Assembly: GCA_963682175.1 (NCBI GenBank)
Contig: OY821787.1
Coordinates: 19,942,501-20,006,500 of the forward strand
Direction: 5' to 3'
Origin: Triglochin maritima
Taxonomy: Eukaryota > Streptophyta > Magnoliopsida > Alismatales > Juncaginaceae
DNA length: 64,000 bases
Each line of letters opens with the position of its first letter. Position 1 is the first letter of the stretch. Position numbers and translations under genes: made by a program. This document shows, one piece after another, positions 34,863 through 46,490 of the stretch. The notes under the pieces are model-generated. The model was not told the DNA's origin, did no database searches, and saw nothing but the letters and a program-made list of their open reading frames with translations.

Positions 34863-35250
34863 TCAAATGACATCAAATGGGAACCTCAAGAGTGGGTCAA
34901 TGCACTTGGAAGGGAACATGACACCACGCGGGACCAGAATACTCATGCATGGCCCCCCTTCACAAAGAGCACAAGATGAAATGAGAGATTCATGAATTGG
35001 ACGCAAAGGCGTCTCATTCAAAGAATCAAACTGAAAGAGCATGAACCTCTCAAGAATTTGGGAAATATGGGGCAACGGAAGAAGATTTTCTCCCGTTGCG
35101 GAGCTGAAGTTATGACCGTCAATCAAAACTCTCCAACCATCAGGTTGGTGCATCAGAACGAGATCAAGAACCTCTTTAGGCATGTCCAACACACCAGGCG
35201 AACAAAAAGTGGGTCAGATACCCAAGGTATCCTACAAGGAACTCTTAATA
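34863..35250 (-). pseudogene. RT-B remnant of the GWRV-tail protein
   Basis: Minus-strand translation includes VLDLVLMHQPDGWRVLIDGH and LNETPLRPIHESLISSCALC, closely matching the C-terminal part of the RT-D frame (48630-48978). The upstream part is missing, cut by RT-D. Confidence 0.7.
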
Positions 35251-35252
35251 CC

Positions 35253-36746
35253 TGATTGCCATCATTTCATGCTCATATTTGTATCTTATATCCATTATCT
35301 TACACCTAAACAATGCTACGTGATGAGTTTTATGTTTAGTTTTCAGGAATAAAGAGGTTTGAAGAGAAGAGCCCTGAAAGGACCCAAAAGCAGGAAAAAT
35401 GACTTAATTGTGAGACCTAGGGACTGAGATGCAAGGGAGAAGGACCTGATCGTAAGACCGAAGGACCTAAGAGCAAAACAGGAAACTCCACACCACCATG
35501 GGGAGTAATTTGGCAATTCGATTCGGGCCAGAACTCTAATAAACAAAGCAGATGCATCAAAGACCAACAAAGACCACCAGCAAAGCCCACAACAAATCCC
35601 AGATCCAATAGACCGCCAATTGGCGGTCTTGGACCGCTAATTGGCGGTCCATATCGTTCTGGATCATCTCAGATTTGTTGGGCACGTGTATTTGTGTATT
35701 CTTAGTCCATTTTTGGTATTGGTTTAGTCCCACATCGGGGGATTGTCCCGGATTAGCTTTTTCCATGCCTATAAATAGATCTCTTCACCTTCCATTGTAA
35801 TCACCCATTACTTGGTGGCATTCTCTCTACTAATTGTGAGTCATTGTTAATAAAATAATTATTCTTGTTTCTTTTAATCTTGTCTTTTAATTTGTGCATG
35901 CTTGCTTAGTCTTTCCTTTCCTTTTAAGTTTACTTAGTATTTCTTGCTTGCTTAGTTTGGTTTCATTTCAGTATTATGCTTCATCTTGTTAATATAGTTA
36001 GTGTAATGAGTAGTGAGTAGTTCCATCCACATTTGGGGGTGGAGAAATATGTGATATGATCATGTAGTGTATTAAGTGTGTGTTATCTTAATCCCTTGAG
36101 CTTTATATGATTTCCATAACCATCTAATGAGTTTTCACTCTTATCTTTGATATGCTAATGTGATTGAATGAAGCTTAGCTTATGCTTTGATTAGTGGACC
36201 TATTTTATGGGGAATGATAAGGTTAGGATATGGATGGAATTAATATTGGAAACACAATTTGTAGTGTATGTACTCTTGTTGCCTTTACCTTGGTTAATGT
36301 CTTGTATGTTTTAATGATATTGAGTTATCTTATTTCATGTGGAGGCATAGTAGGGTCTAGTCTTTATACTTGAGTTCATTTAGCTTCATTCCAATTATTG
36401 TCTTGTATGCTTTAATGATATAGTGTTATCTTAATTCATGTGGAGGCAAAGTTGGATGTAGTTTTATGATTTCATGCACTATATGTTGTGAGGAGCTTAA
36501 TTGAACACACACACACATCTTTATATTCACATTATTTCTCTACCCCTTATGGGGTTTAGTTTTATTGCTTATCTTTCATTTCCTTTTGCATTCAAATGTA
36601 ATTTAGTGTAATCAATCTTTCTCTCCTTTCTTTACACTCGCCTTCGCACAAACCAAACGTCGACACACCTCCCAGTGGTCGACCCGTATTTGCCACCGCT
36701 TCAACGCGGTCGTGCACTTGCGGTTTAATATAAAATGAATCAATCA
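35253..36746 (+). repeat. RT-D 5' LTR (1,494 bp)
   Basis: It runs from TGATTGCCATC to GAATCAATCA. The palindrome pair is at 35611-35649, the TATA box CTATAAATAG at 35769-35778, an approximate 101-bp tandem repeat starts at 36301 and 36402, an AC repeat is near 36508, and the U5 end block is at 36679-36727. Confidence 0.85.
35611..35649. promoter_or_regulatory. RT-D U3 palindrome pair
   Basis: GACCGCCAATTGGCGGTC (35611-35628) and GACCGCTAATTGGCGGTC (35632-35649) start 21 bp apart, about 120-160 bp upstream of the TATA box. Confidence 0.75.
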
Positions 36747-36752
36747 AGTTTT

Positions 36753-36770
36753 TAGCGCTGTTGCCGGGGA
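36753..36770 (+). promoter_or_regulatory. RT-D primer-binding site (tRNA-Asp type)
   Basis: TAGCGCTGTTGCCGGGGA, six bases after the LTR, differs at two positions from the RT-C site. Confidence 0.8.
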
Positions 36771-37892
36771 GGTGCTCTGTCCAGACCTTGGTGTGGACGA
36801 TTTGAGTGGTTTTTTATTTTTTGTTTCCAGTTTTTCTTAGTTTCAGGGATCCTCAAGTTCACGGGGAGGCTACTGGAGGAGTTGGATCACCTAATCATCA
36901 AAAGGGACCGCCAATCAGCAGTCTGAGACCGCCAATTGGCGGCCTGATGAGGTCGTCTTGCTTCCATTTTTCTTCTGGTAGTTGTGTTCTTCATTTTCGT
37001 TATCTGGGAGCCCTATTTTGCATGTTGTGACTTCTAGTTTGCTCCCAGATCATTAATCACTCCCCCTTTAATAAATTTGGCCTTAAAATCCAAAGCAAAA
37101 GATTAGACATTCTTACTTGTTTAGGTCACGCATCATGTACTTGACTTAGGCACGTAGTTGTCTTTTCTTTTAGCTTTATTTTCAATTGTCGAGCGCTGGC
37201 ATGAGGTACGCATTTCCTACACTCATTCATGCATCTTGTATGCCCATGCATTAGTTAGTAGAAATTGCATCAGGACAAGAGTGAGTTGAGCATTTGATTG
37301 GAGCGTTGATTGCTAGATTTAGGATCAAAACGCTACTAAGGAGGGGTTGTCCCGTAAAAGATAAGGTGGGGGATTTCATCACCCTTTCGTTCGCCCCAAA
37401 AACCACTCTTAGTAAAGCCTTAATCTAAAAGCAAATAGACATTGACAATTAGGACTTGGGCGCATTAGGAGAGGGATCCGGTCACGACCGTCATAGCCTG
37501 ATCGGCGTCGCCCACTTTGTCGATAGCAGGAGAGACAAGATCTCTGGATCTTGGCTCACTTGCTGGGCATTGTGGTGTTTGTCGTAGGGAGGTGAGGCGT
37601 GTTGAGGCCGTGTGACCTCGCAGTTAGGCGTCGTTTAGCTGTAAGGACCCATAGCCAGCCTAAGCTTGTTTGAGCCGTTTATTCTAGACTAGGCTTCTAT
37701 CCTCACCGTTTACCCACGCTAGCTTTAGAGATTCTTCCCTTCTCCTCTGAGTCATCTTCTTCTCACCTTCTTCTACATTCTAGTCTCCTCCCCTTTACAC
37801 TCTCTGGTAGCGTTTTAGGGTCGAGTCGAGCACTTTTTGCGAGCTTGGCCTCGTGGTGGTGAGAGTGATCGACTCGAGAGTTCTTTGTTGAG
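36771..37892 (+). other. RT-D leader
   Basis: Non-coding. It carries a palindrome pair (36906-36923 and 36927-36944, again 21 bp apart), a donor-like GAG/GTACGC (GT at 37206), a block containing GGGGGATTTCATCACCCTT (about 37376-37386) and a pyrimidine-rich stretch ending in TAG at about 37783. Much of 37060-37790 matches CACTA-1 52230-53000. Confidence 0.65.
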
Positions 37893-39043
37893 ATGGATGG
37901 TTACATGGGCGACCATCCATATCATTGTTGGGACCAGGACAATTCTTCCTGGTATTCTGGACCCATGCAACCTGGGGTGGCTCAGACTAACACCCCGTAT
38001 GGTTGGGACAATCTGAATTGTGTGACTGAGCAATCTTCATATTGGGGTAGTATGAGAGAGGCACCGACTCCTAGACCACCATCTAGTTACGTCAGATCAT
38101 ATGTTGGTCATCAAACTGAGATATTACAAGAACCTTTGGCATCTTTCGTGCATGTGGTAGATGACATGGGTTCACCGGTGGCTCCAGTAGCCACACCGTG
38201 TGAGTGTTGTGGGTTGAGTGGTCATGTTATCGGGGAATGTCCTTATGTTGCCCCTGAGCCTGAGTATGAGCACACATTTTCCCAAAATGCTCATTATGAC
38301 CATTACGCATCCGCGTACAACCCGAGAGGGATGGATTCGTGGGGAGTCAATTCTTATACATCATTTTCACCCCAGTATCCTTCTCCCGAATACCCAGAAT
38401 TCTACCAACACCCCACTTCAAATCATTGGACTCATTCTCAGCCCATCAACACCCAACCCCAGAATTTCCCAAGCTCTGAGTTGGACTTCATAGTTGACCG
38501 CATACCTGATTCCTTGAAACAAACTCTCCAAACGTTCATAGAAACCACTCAAAATTTATTGAAGTCCAACTTGAATTCCTTGCAAACTATGGAAATGCAA
38601 GTGAGTCAAATGACACAGCAATTACGTGAACATGAGGAGAGTAATTTTTCTTGTCAACATGAGGATTTATCTTCTGAAATCGAACCACCACCACATCCAC
38701 AAATTCAAAGCACAATCTTTCAAAGTCAAACTCCTAGTCAGTCTGAGGGACTTGGGGTTTCAATTCACGATCACTTGGTGGAGGATTCGATTCCAATTGA
38801 GAATACTATGGACCAGCTTCTTTATGAGTCGGCACAGGATTGTGCCTTATCTTCTTGTCCCGAGGCCCTTGAGCCACATGATCTTATTGTTGTACCTCCT
38901 AAGGACTCACCTCTGGTTGAGCAAGAGCTCCCTAGTCCCCTCAATTTCAAACAACCTGATGAGAGTTTGCCTCTCACTATTGTTCCTGATCATCATGGAA
39001 ATGATGGAACATCAAACAACTACATTACTCATGAGGGTATTAG
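37893..39043 (+). CDS. RT-D zinc-knuckle protein, first part
   Basis: It starts MDGYMGDHPYHCWDQDN. A knuckle-like motif CECCGLSGHVIGEC is at about residues 103-116, followed by the gag-like AHYDHYASAYNPRG, Gln/Pro/Ser-rich sequence and an acidic C-terminal half. The capsid domain found in RT-C gag is missing. The frame is open for 383 codons to the Copia-G insertion; the five codons after it belong to the Copia LTR. RNA binding is plausible from the knuckle, otherwise the role is unknown. Confidence 0.7.
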
Positions 39044-41167
39044 TGAAGGGAATGTGTTCTAAAAGTTTTGCTTTTAAATGTCAATTATTATGAATTGAAT
39101 GAGAAATCATTTTGTTCCTTGTTTATGTTATTCGTCTTTTAGAAGTGTTAAGGAAGATGCTCTTGGTCCTTAACCGTAGAGCTCTAAAAGATATTGGTTT
39201 ACATAAATCAAAAGATATTTGCAATCATGGTAATTAACATGGGACATTAATTACCGAGTTAGGATTGTCGTGTTGGTCATAGATCACTGTAGTTCTGCAA
39301 GTGAGTGACAACACGGGTACACAAAAGAGGAAAATATTACTTTTGTATACTGAATAGACCTAATAAGTAAAACATTATAGAATTGTGTCTTCTGTGTCAT
39401 TAATGTTTTACTGTGTCTTTGGTCCTTTGAGTGAGACTTATATCCGATCACTTAAGAATTGCTTAATTAGACTAGTGTCTTGAGCTATCGATGAGTGTAG
39501 TGTAAAGACATTGGTTGGTTAAGTATGACTTTTGTTGGAGAAGATAGTTAGTCAAAAGATTATCATTGCCCCTCTTAATTGAGTGATGATATTAGTGGGC
39601 CCCTTGATAAAGGAAAGTTATAATGTGCACAATGTGATTTGAGTTAAGTCACATATTTATAACTAGCTTAAAGAGATCAAGAAATGAATACTAACACAAA
39701 GATGACACGATACTACTTTGTGTGTATTCTTAATATCATGAGGCAAGGGACGGACACAAATGGTGCACTCCATCACTAAATGGATCGGGTTTTGGTTCGA
39801 GTGGAATTAAGACATCTAACTAATTAGGAGCTATAATGTGTAGCTAGATACCACTTATAGCTTGTGATATTAAGCTCTTAATATCACTGCTAACTTAGTC
39901 TAGATCCTCCCATAGGTCACACCGCAAAAACTGAGAAACAAGAAGCTTGATTTTTGGTTCATATGATGTGTCGGGTTTCTTATAGAAAATATGGCACATG
40001 TGGTGAACAAGTAAAATCAATTATGTTATGATATATAATATAATTAGAATCATGATAAATTCATATGAGATGCATAAATTATGGGTTGCAATAATTTATT
40101 GTTGCATAGGATAATATATTGCATATGTTGTGAATTTGCTAAAACCCCCTAAAGTTCAAATTTTGTTGGAAATAAATCCAAAATTTGAAAAGGCAACATC
40201 GGGTAAAAGTTCGGTAATCCGTTATGGTTCGGTCGACCAAAGGATTTGTGGATCGGTCAACCGAACGTGGAACAGATGGTCATAGTTGATTGACCGAACT
40301 TGACCGAAGTGCCTGGAACTCTGGTACGGTGTACGGAACAAGAAACGGTCGACCGAACAATGTCCAGTTCCGATATTTTCGGTTAACCGAATGACACTCG
40401 GTCTTAGACGAGAATTAGTCCGATCGGTTAAGGAGAATTTTTCTCCTTAAGAATCGGTCATCCATCTAGTGCACGGTAATACGAATGTGACATATTCGGT
40501 TAATCGAGTGTGACTCGGTAAACCGAACCGCGATCGATTTTCTGCCTTTGATAATTAAGAGATTAATTTGATCGATGGTTGGATTAGCTCCAAACTTGGT
40601 CAAACGTTTTGTGGATGCATGCAATGCATTATGGAATTAGTTTGTGAGAGAAAATGTCAAGAGAACATGGCTTAAGAATAGCCATGATTGAGAGTAAGAT
40701 TGGAGCCTATAAAAAGGTCATTATTCTCCTTAATTATGTTAGATGTTTTTCTAATTATTTTCTCTCCTAATTCACCACAAAAAGCTACGAAAATTCTCTT
40801 AGTTTTCTAAGTCTTTGGAAGGAGAAATCTCAGAGATTAAGGAAGGGGTTTGTAGCTAGATTCTAATCTAGTTTGGAGATTGATTGGCTAGTTCCTTTCT
40901 CTCCAACCTTGTTTAGGGTTTTGGTGAACACTCGGAGGCATCCGGCGCAACGAGAAGCGACGATCGTCTTCCTCAACGTCTCCAGATCTTCAAGAAGTTT
41001 TAGAGAACTTCTAGGTATGAATTACGGAGCCCCATGTTTGTTTTAGGCAATCATTAAAACAAACCGATGCATGCATGAAAAACAAATCGTAGAAAATATA
41101 TGAATGATCCTTATTGTGCATAAAAAAATCGAAAATATATATGTACAATTAAACTAGAAATCCTACA
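39044..41167 (+). repeat. Copia-G 5' LTR
   Basis: A cluster of CGGTCGACC/CGGTTAACC-type motifs lies at about 40225-40530, upstream of the TATA box CCTATAAAAAGG near 40706. Confidence 0.92.
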
Positions 41168-41168
41168 G

Positions 41169-41180
41169 TGGTATCAAAGC
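41169..41180 (+). promoter_or_regulatory. Copia-G primer-binding site (tRNA-Met type)
   Basis: TGGTATCAAAGC one base after the LTR, one mismatch from the common TGGTATCAGAGC. Confidence 0.8.
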
Positions 41181-42675
41181 ATAGGGTTCAATTTTCTATT
41201 GATTTGAAGCTATAAATAAATTTAGTTTACCATCTAGGGATCGAACAATTCGATTTTCCAGTTTTTCGGTCTTTAAATGTTTTGTTGGAATAATTCTTTG
41301 TAATAATTCATTTTGAATGTTTTATGTGGTTTAAAACATGCCATGTAATTATTAGAATTATGATTTAGACATTGATCTAACTTACAATAATTTCGTTTTA
41401 TGAAGAAATGATTATTTTGTAAGAGAATCAATGAAACCGAAAAACTGCGGTTCATCTTTCCATTGGAAATTGTATCGACAGCGGTTCATTTTTTTTTTGA
41501 AATATGGATGGATGAAAAACATTTTTAATGGATTTGAAAATGTTTTTCAAAGAATTGTTTGGGATTCTAGATGATTGATAAACTAGATTGTATAGTTTAT
41601 AGCAATATTGCGTGCATCGATGCTAGAGTTGTTTTTGCAGGAATTGTGAGTTTATATGTTCCAAATCAGAAACTATGAATGTATGTAATCATTATTATAC
41701 AGGGGCTTATTTGTATGTAAAAGCCAAAATTTCTCTCTTTCCGTCTTTTAGATAATTGTATTTGCATATGAGAGGTTTTTACATAGGACTTGCACTAGTC
41801 GGTTTTTTATCGAATGTGAGGAGCATGTTTATTTTCTGTAAAATCTACAGCTTCAGTGCAAGAGGAAGTCGCCGCTGTAGCGCATCGAGGATCAAAGATT
41901 AGGGATCGAGGATCGAGGATCGAAGGGAACATATAAACTCACACGATGTGGATTGTGTGAATGGTTTAATTTCTGTTTTTTATCTTGCTATGCATGTGAT
42001 GAATGTGTTGAATGTTAGGATGTGTATGGATGATAATATGCATGATAACCTAAAATTCTGAATCACATGTTAATATATGAAATTGTCCAACAAAAATTAA
42101 GAGTAATTTTCCTTCTTATTTCATCCACTAGAAGCCATTGTTCGAGGGATACTCTACTCGCCCTTAGCGGGAGATAGCTCCCTCCATCTTTGGGAATAGT
42201 GGGAGATATAATGGTTGTCTATTGTTGTGCCACGATTAAATATATGAGGTGTGTTTCACCCTAGTGAACCCCAAGTATGTTTAGTTGTGAATACAACGGA
42301 TAAACGTATCTCGTATCAAATGAAAATAAGTTTTCTTAACATTACCTAGAGCCCTCACTCGGTTTTGAGAAAAAGTTTTTCTTACGAGGATAGGTCGCAT
42401 TCCCTCATAATTAAAACGACAAGAATCACAAGAGTTTGAAGATGCTAATATTGCTAAAATTCAAAAAGGTTGTGATTAGAAAGAGTTTTTCTTACCTTGA
42501 TATTGTAATGTATTCGATAGCCCTTAGCTAGTCTATATTACAATTGATGGGATCTTGGATTACTGCATTTACGGGCAAAATTTTATTTGCAGTATTTACA
42601 TTTATATTCGATATATATGTATGTATTTTAAAACATAAAATGGACATAAAATCCTATATAATTTATTTTGTAGAA
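41181..42675 (+). other. Copia-G leader
   Basis: About 1.5 kb without a convincing frame between primer site and gag. Confidence 0.6.
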
Positions 42676-43647
42676 ATGTCTAATATCCAACCAATTGTGC
42701 GATCTATGATCGAAAAGAATCCTTTGCAAAACGATGGCTCAAACTTCATGAAATGGCAACTCAATCTTAATATCGTGTTGAGGTTTGAAAAACTATCTCA
42801 TATTTTGGATGGTGAAATCCCAAAATTGAATGAGAAGGCAACCGGTAATGAGAAAGATGCGATAGCCAAGTGGGAAGACCAAGAGAACCAAGTTCACGGT
42901 CTAATGTTGGCATCCATGGGTGACTCGCTTCAAGCGAAATACTTGGATTCAAAACCAAAGAAGACCATGGAAGCTTTAACAAAGATGTTCATGGATAGTG
43001 CCCGAAAGGAGCGCTATAAGACCACCATCGCACTCACAAGGTGCCACATGGCGGAGGGAACATCGGTATCCATGCATTTTCTCACGATGCAAGGATACCT
43101 TGAGAAATTGTCGAAGCTCTCTTCTCCAATGCCCGAGGACATTGCTGAAGATCTGATTCTTGGCTCTCTAGCCCCGTCCTTTAAGGACTTTGTGAAGCAC
43201 TATCATGTGCGTTAATAAGGGGTGAGTCTTGAGGAGCTTCTCAACGCTCTCAAAATGGCAGAAGATTACATGGGCAAGGGTCGGGACAATCACATCCTAG
43301 CCGTCCATGAGAGGAGCAAAAAGATCAACAAAGGTGAAGGCAAATTTACCAAAGATACGTCAATCAGAATCAAGGGAGTAGGAGGTGCTCATGGGAGTAC
43401 CTCAAAGGGGAAATCTTTCAAATCTCCAACTCCCAACACGGAGTGCTTTCACTGCGGTGAAAAGGGACACATCCGACCTAATTGCCCCAAGTACAAGGAA
43501 GACCTTGAAAATGGGATGATTGAGCGTAGGCGTCCGAGAAACGCCATAGGTATGTTTGTTATTGAGATAAATTTAATCACCTCTATCCTTGATTTTGTAA
43601 GAGTTACCGGATCTTGTGCTCACATAATTTTGATGTGCAACTATTGA
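42676..43647 (+). pseudogene. Copia-G gag and start of protease
   Basis: The ATG at 42676 gives MSNIQPIVRSMIEKNPLQND; the longer upstream extension is unlikely to be real. A UBN2-type Copia capsid runs to about 43212, where two stops TAATAA (43213-43218) interrupt. The same phase continues SLEELLNALKMAEDYMGKG to a CCHC knuckle (CFHCGEKGHIRPNC). At the protease active site the reading is RVTGSCAHI, so the catalytic Asp is replaced by Val. The frame is lost by 43647. Confidence 0.85.
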
Positions 43648-46480
43648 AGGATAGGAAGGAACTCGTGGAGAACGAGATAATATTGAAGATTGGAAATAGT
43701 ACAAGCATCGCTGCGATTGTACAAGATTCTATGGAACTTCAATAGTCTAGTGATTTAAATTTGTGCTTTGAAGAATGTTTATTATGTGCCTTCGATTAGC
43801 AAGAACTATTCTGTATCATGTTTTGGATATGGATAACTTAATATATATTTCTAATTCTTGCTTGTATATATCGAAGAATGGAATTTTCTATGCAAATACA
43901 TTCGTATAGAATGGTTTCTATTTGCTTGAAATAAATAATAAACAAACTCAAACAAACAATAACAAAAGGAACTAAGATAACTCACGTGAATGATACAATC
44001 TTGTAGCACTATCGGATTGGTCAAATAAATGACCAAGAGACCTTTCAAGAAGAAAGGAACGAAAACAAATAACTAATTGGATATGATACATTCTAATGTA
44101 TATGGTCCGATAAGTACAAGTGCAAGAGACGGTTTAAGGTACTTCATTTTGTTCACGGACAACTATAGTCTTATGGCTATATTTGTCTAATGGGAAGCAA
44201 AAGTAAATTCTTTGACAAGTTCAAGGAATTCGAGGATGGAGTAGTGAACCAACTCAACAAGAATATCGAGTCTATATGAAAGGTTCGTAGGGGTGAGTAC
44301 TTAGGATACCTAATTTGACTCATTCCTAAAGTAGGAATAGGATATTGCTCGACATGGTTTGATCAATAATAAGTCAATCTGAATTGCCTATTTACTTTTG
44401 GAATTATGCACTACAAATAATGACAAACTCACTAAATAATGTTCCATCCAAATCTGTGGAGAAAATGTCTTGTGAGCTATGGAGTTGAAAGACACCTAAG
44501 CTCGACTTTCTCAAGATTTGGGGTTGTGAGGTATACATCAAGAAATTGATGTCGACCAAGCTTCGACCAAAAGCGGATAAGTGCTTCTTTATCGGTTGTC
44601 CTCGTGTGACAAGAGGATACTATTTTTGGTGTATCATCTCCAATCGAAAGATCGTAGAGAGAGATATGGTTTTTCTGGAATTTCTGGAAAAGAGAGAAAA
44701 GTTGTGGGAGTAGAGTTAAGCTTGAGGAAACTCAAGATACTCTACAAGATCATGATGTGAATGTTGCATTCAAAGTCATGAAGGCCCAGCCGAGATTCAT
44801 TTGGTTAGTGGGAGCATGAGTGAGAGATCCTTACAAGAAATTGTGGGAGAATCTCAATCATCCCCACCTAGTGTACGTTCGAGAGTCGAACGTTAACCTA
44901 TTCCTCAAGAAATTGTGGAAGAAGTTCGAGAGACACAAGAAGAACCAAAAGAACTAAGAAGGTCAATGAGGGAAAGGAAGAAACCCAATAAGTATGTGGG
45001 ACTTCATGAGATTATGGTACTAGATACCAAAGATCCCTCGACCTTCCAAGAAGCAATGGAAAGAAAAGACTCCAAACTATGGTTAAAGGCCATGGAATCC
45101 GAAGTAGAATCCATGTATGATAATCAAGTATGGAACTTGATTTGCCTTCCTCAAGAGAAAATATCATTTGGTATAAATGAGCTTTTAGGAGGAAGATAGA
45201 CATGAATAGTAACTTGACAACCTACAAAGCAAGGCTTGTAGCAAAAGTTATACTCAAATTCAAGAAATTGACTTTGATGAAACTTTGAGAAGTTGCCATA
45301 TTAAAATCTATTCGGATTATGCTCACTATTACCGCATTTCACAATTGTGGGATATGGAAGATGGATATCAAAATGGTGTTCCTTAAACGGGAACTTGGAG
45401 GAGGATATGTACATGGTACAACCTCAAGGTTTTGATGATCGAAATAATAGCGAGAAGAAATGCAAGTTTCGAGAATCCATTTATGGATTGAAGCAAGCAT
45501 CGAGGAGTTGGAACAGACGCTTTGACGAAGAGTTGAAGAAGATTCACTTCATTCAAAGTAAAGGAAAACCTTGTTGATACAAGGAGATTAGTGGGAGCCA
45601 TGTAGTACTTCTGATCTTATATGTCGATGACATATTGCTCATGAGCAATCATATACCTTAGCATTAGCAAACGATAAATATCATTGAAATCAGCATTTCA
45701 ATGAAAAGAAATGGATGAGGCTCAACACATCTTGAGAATGAAGATACATTGAGATACATCCCGTAGACTCATTGGCTTCAGTCAACGTGCATACATTGAC
45801 AATGTCTTGGAAATGTTCAGGGTGAACAATTCCGATATGGACAATGGGCCAATAAGTATGAGTATAGGTGTGCAACTCAAGGAGTCCCAACGTGCTCAAT
45901 CACGCAAAGAGTTGGAGTACATGAAGGTATCCCTTATGCTTCGGCAAAAGGAAGGACCATGTACACGATGACTTGCACAAGACTCAATATCTCATATGCT
46001 CATACTTTGACAAGAGGTCACCAATCCAACGCAAGTCCTAATCGTAGGATTGCGGTCAAGAATATTCTGAAGTACCTTAACCGGGCTAAAGATAAGGTTC
46101 TTGTTTATGGAAGACAAAGGAGAAAATAGCCGAGGGTTATTTTGATGCAATTCTCATAGGGATTCTTAGCAATAATAGGTTGGAATGATGATGCGTCATC
46201 ATTATCGAAGAAGGAGGTATGAGCTAGTGTAGTTAGGAGTAATATCACTACAACTAACTCAACCACCAACGAAACACAAAATAAATAAATAGGTGGACAC
46301 AACAGTAACACAACTGATCCATTCAACAAACCTTCATACCAAGCTAAGAGACGAAATATATTTCGAGTCCATGGATCCGAGGATCCATGTGGATTGGCTT
46401 GATAGGTGATTTGGGAAGGTTACCCTAGTTACTAATGTTTTATGCATTGAGAATGTATGTGAAAGAAAACATTGATAACA
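43648..46480 (+). pseudogene. Copia-G pol remnants (integrase, reverse transcriptase, RNase H)
   Basis: Pieces in several phases: integrase (GPISTSARDGLRYFILFTDN, about 44110-44165), its C-terminal part (DKCFFIGCPRVTRGYYFW, about 44577-44632), reverse transcriptase from about 44915 (FQEAMERKDSKLWLKAMESE), YGLKQASRSWNRRFDEELKK (about 45482-45541) and the catalytic YVDDILLMSNH (about 45620-45652), then LKYLNRAKDKVLVYG (about 46071-46112). Many stops and shifts make it non-functional. Confidence 0.8.
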
Positions 46481-46490
46481 AGTGGGAGAT

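Larger units (their letters stand above)
24855..35252 (-). mobile_element. RT-B: gypsy element of the RT-A/D family, split by RT-C and cut by RT-D
   Basis: The minus-strand 3' LTR occupies 24855-25692 and resumes after RT-C at 33185-about 33609; its TATA box (reversed) is at 33222-33231. Similarity then jumps directly to internal sequence that in RT-E lies about 460 bp further in (63471). The LTR start, polypurine tract and three-hairpin block are therefore deleted. Internal sequence continues to about 35252, where the RT-D 5' LTR begins. The rest of RT-B is not seen. Confidence 0.8.

Noticed and set aside
42544..42675. N-terminal extension of Copia-G gag (44 codons upstream of MSNIQP)
   Set aside because: Hydrophobic, unlike gag, and not shared with known Copia gag starts; the ATG at 42676 fits the family.
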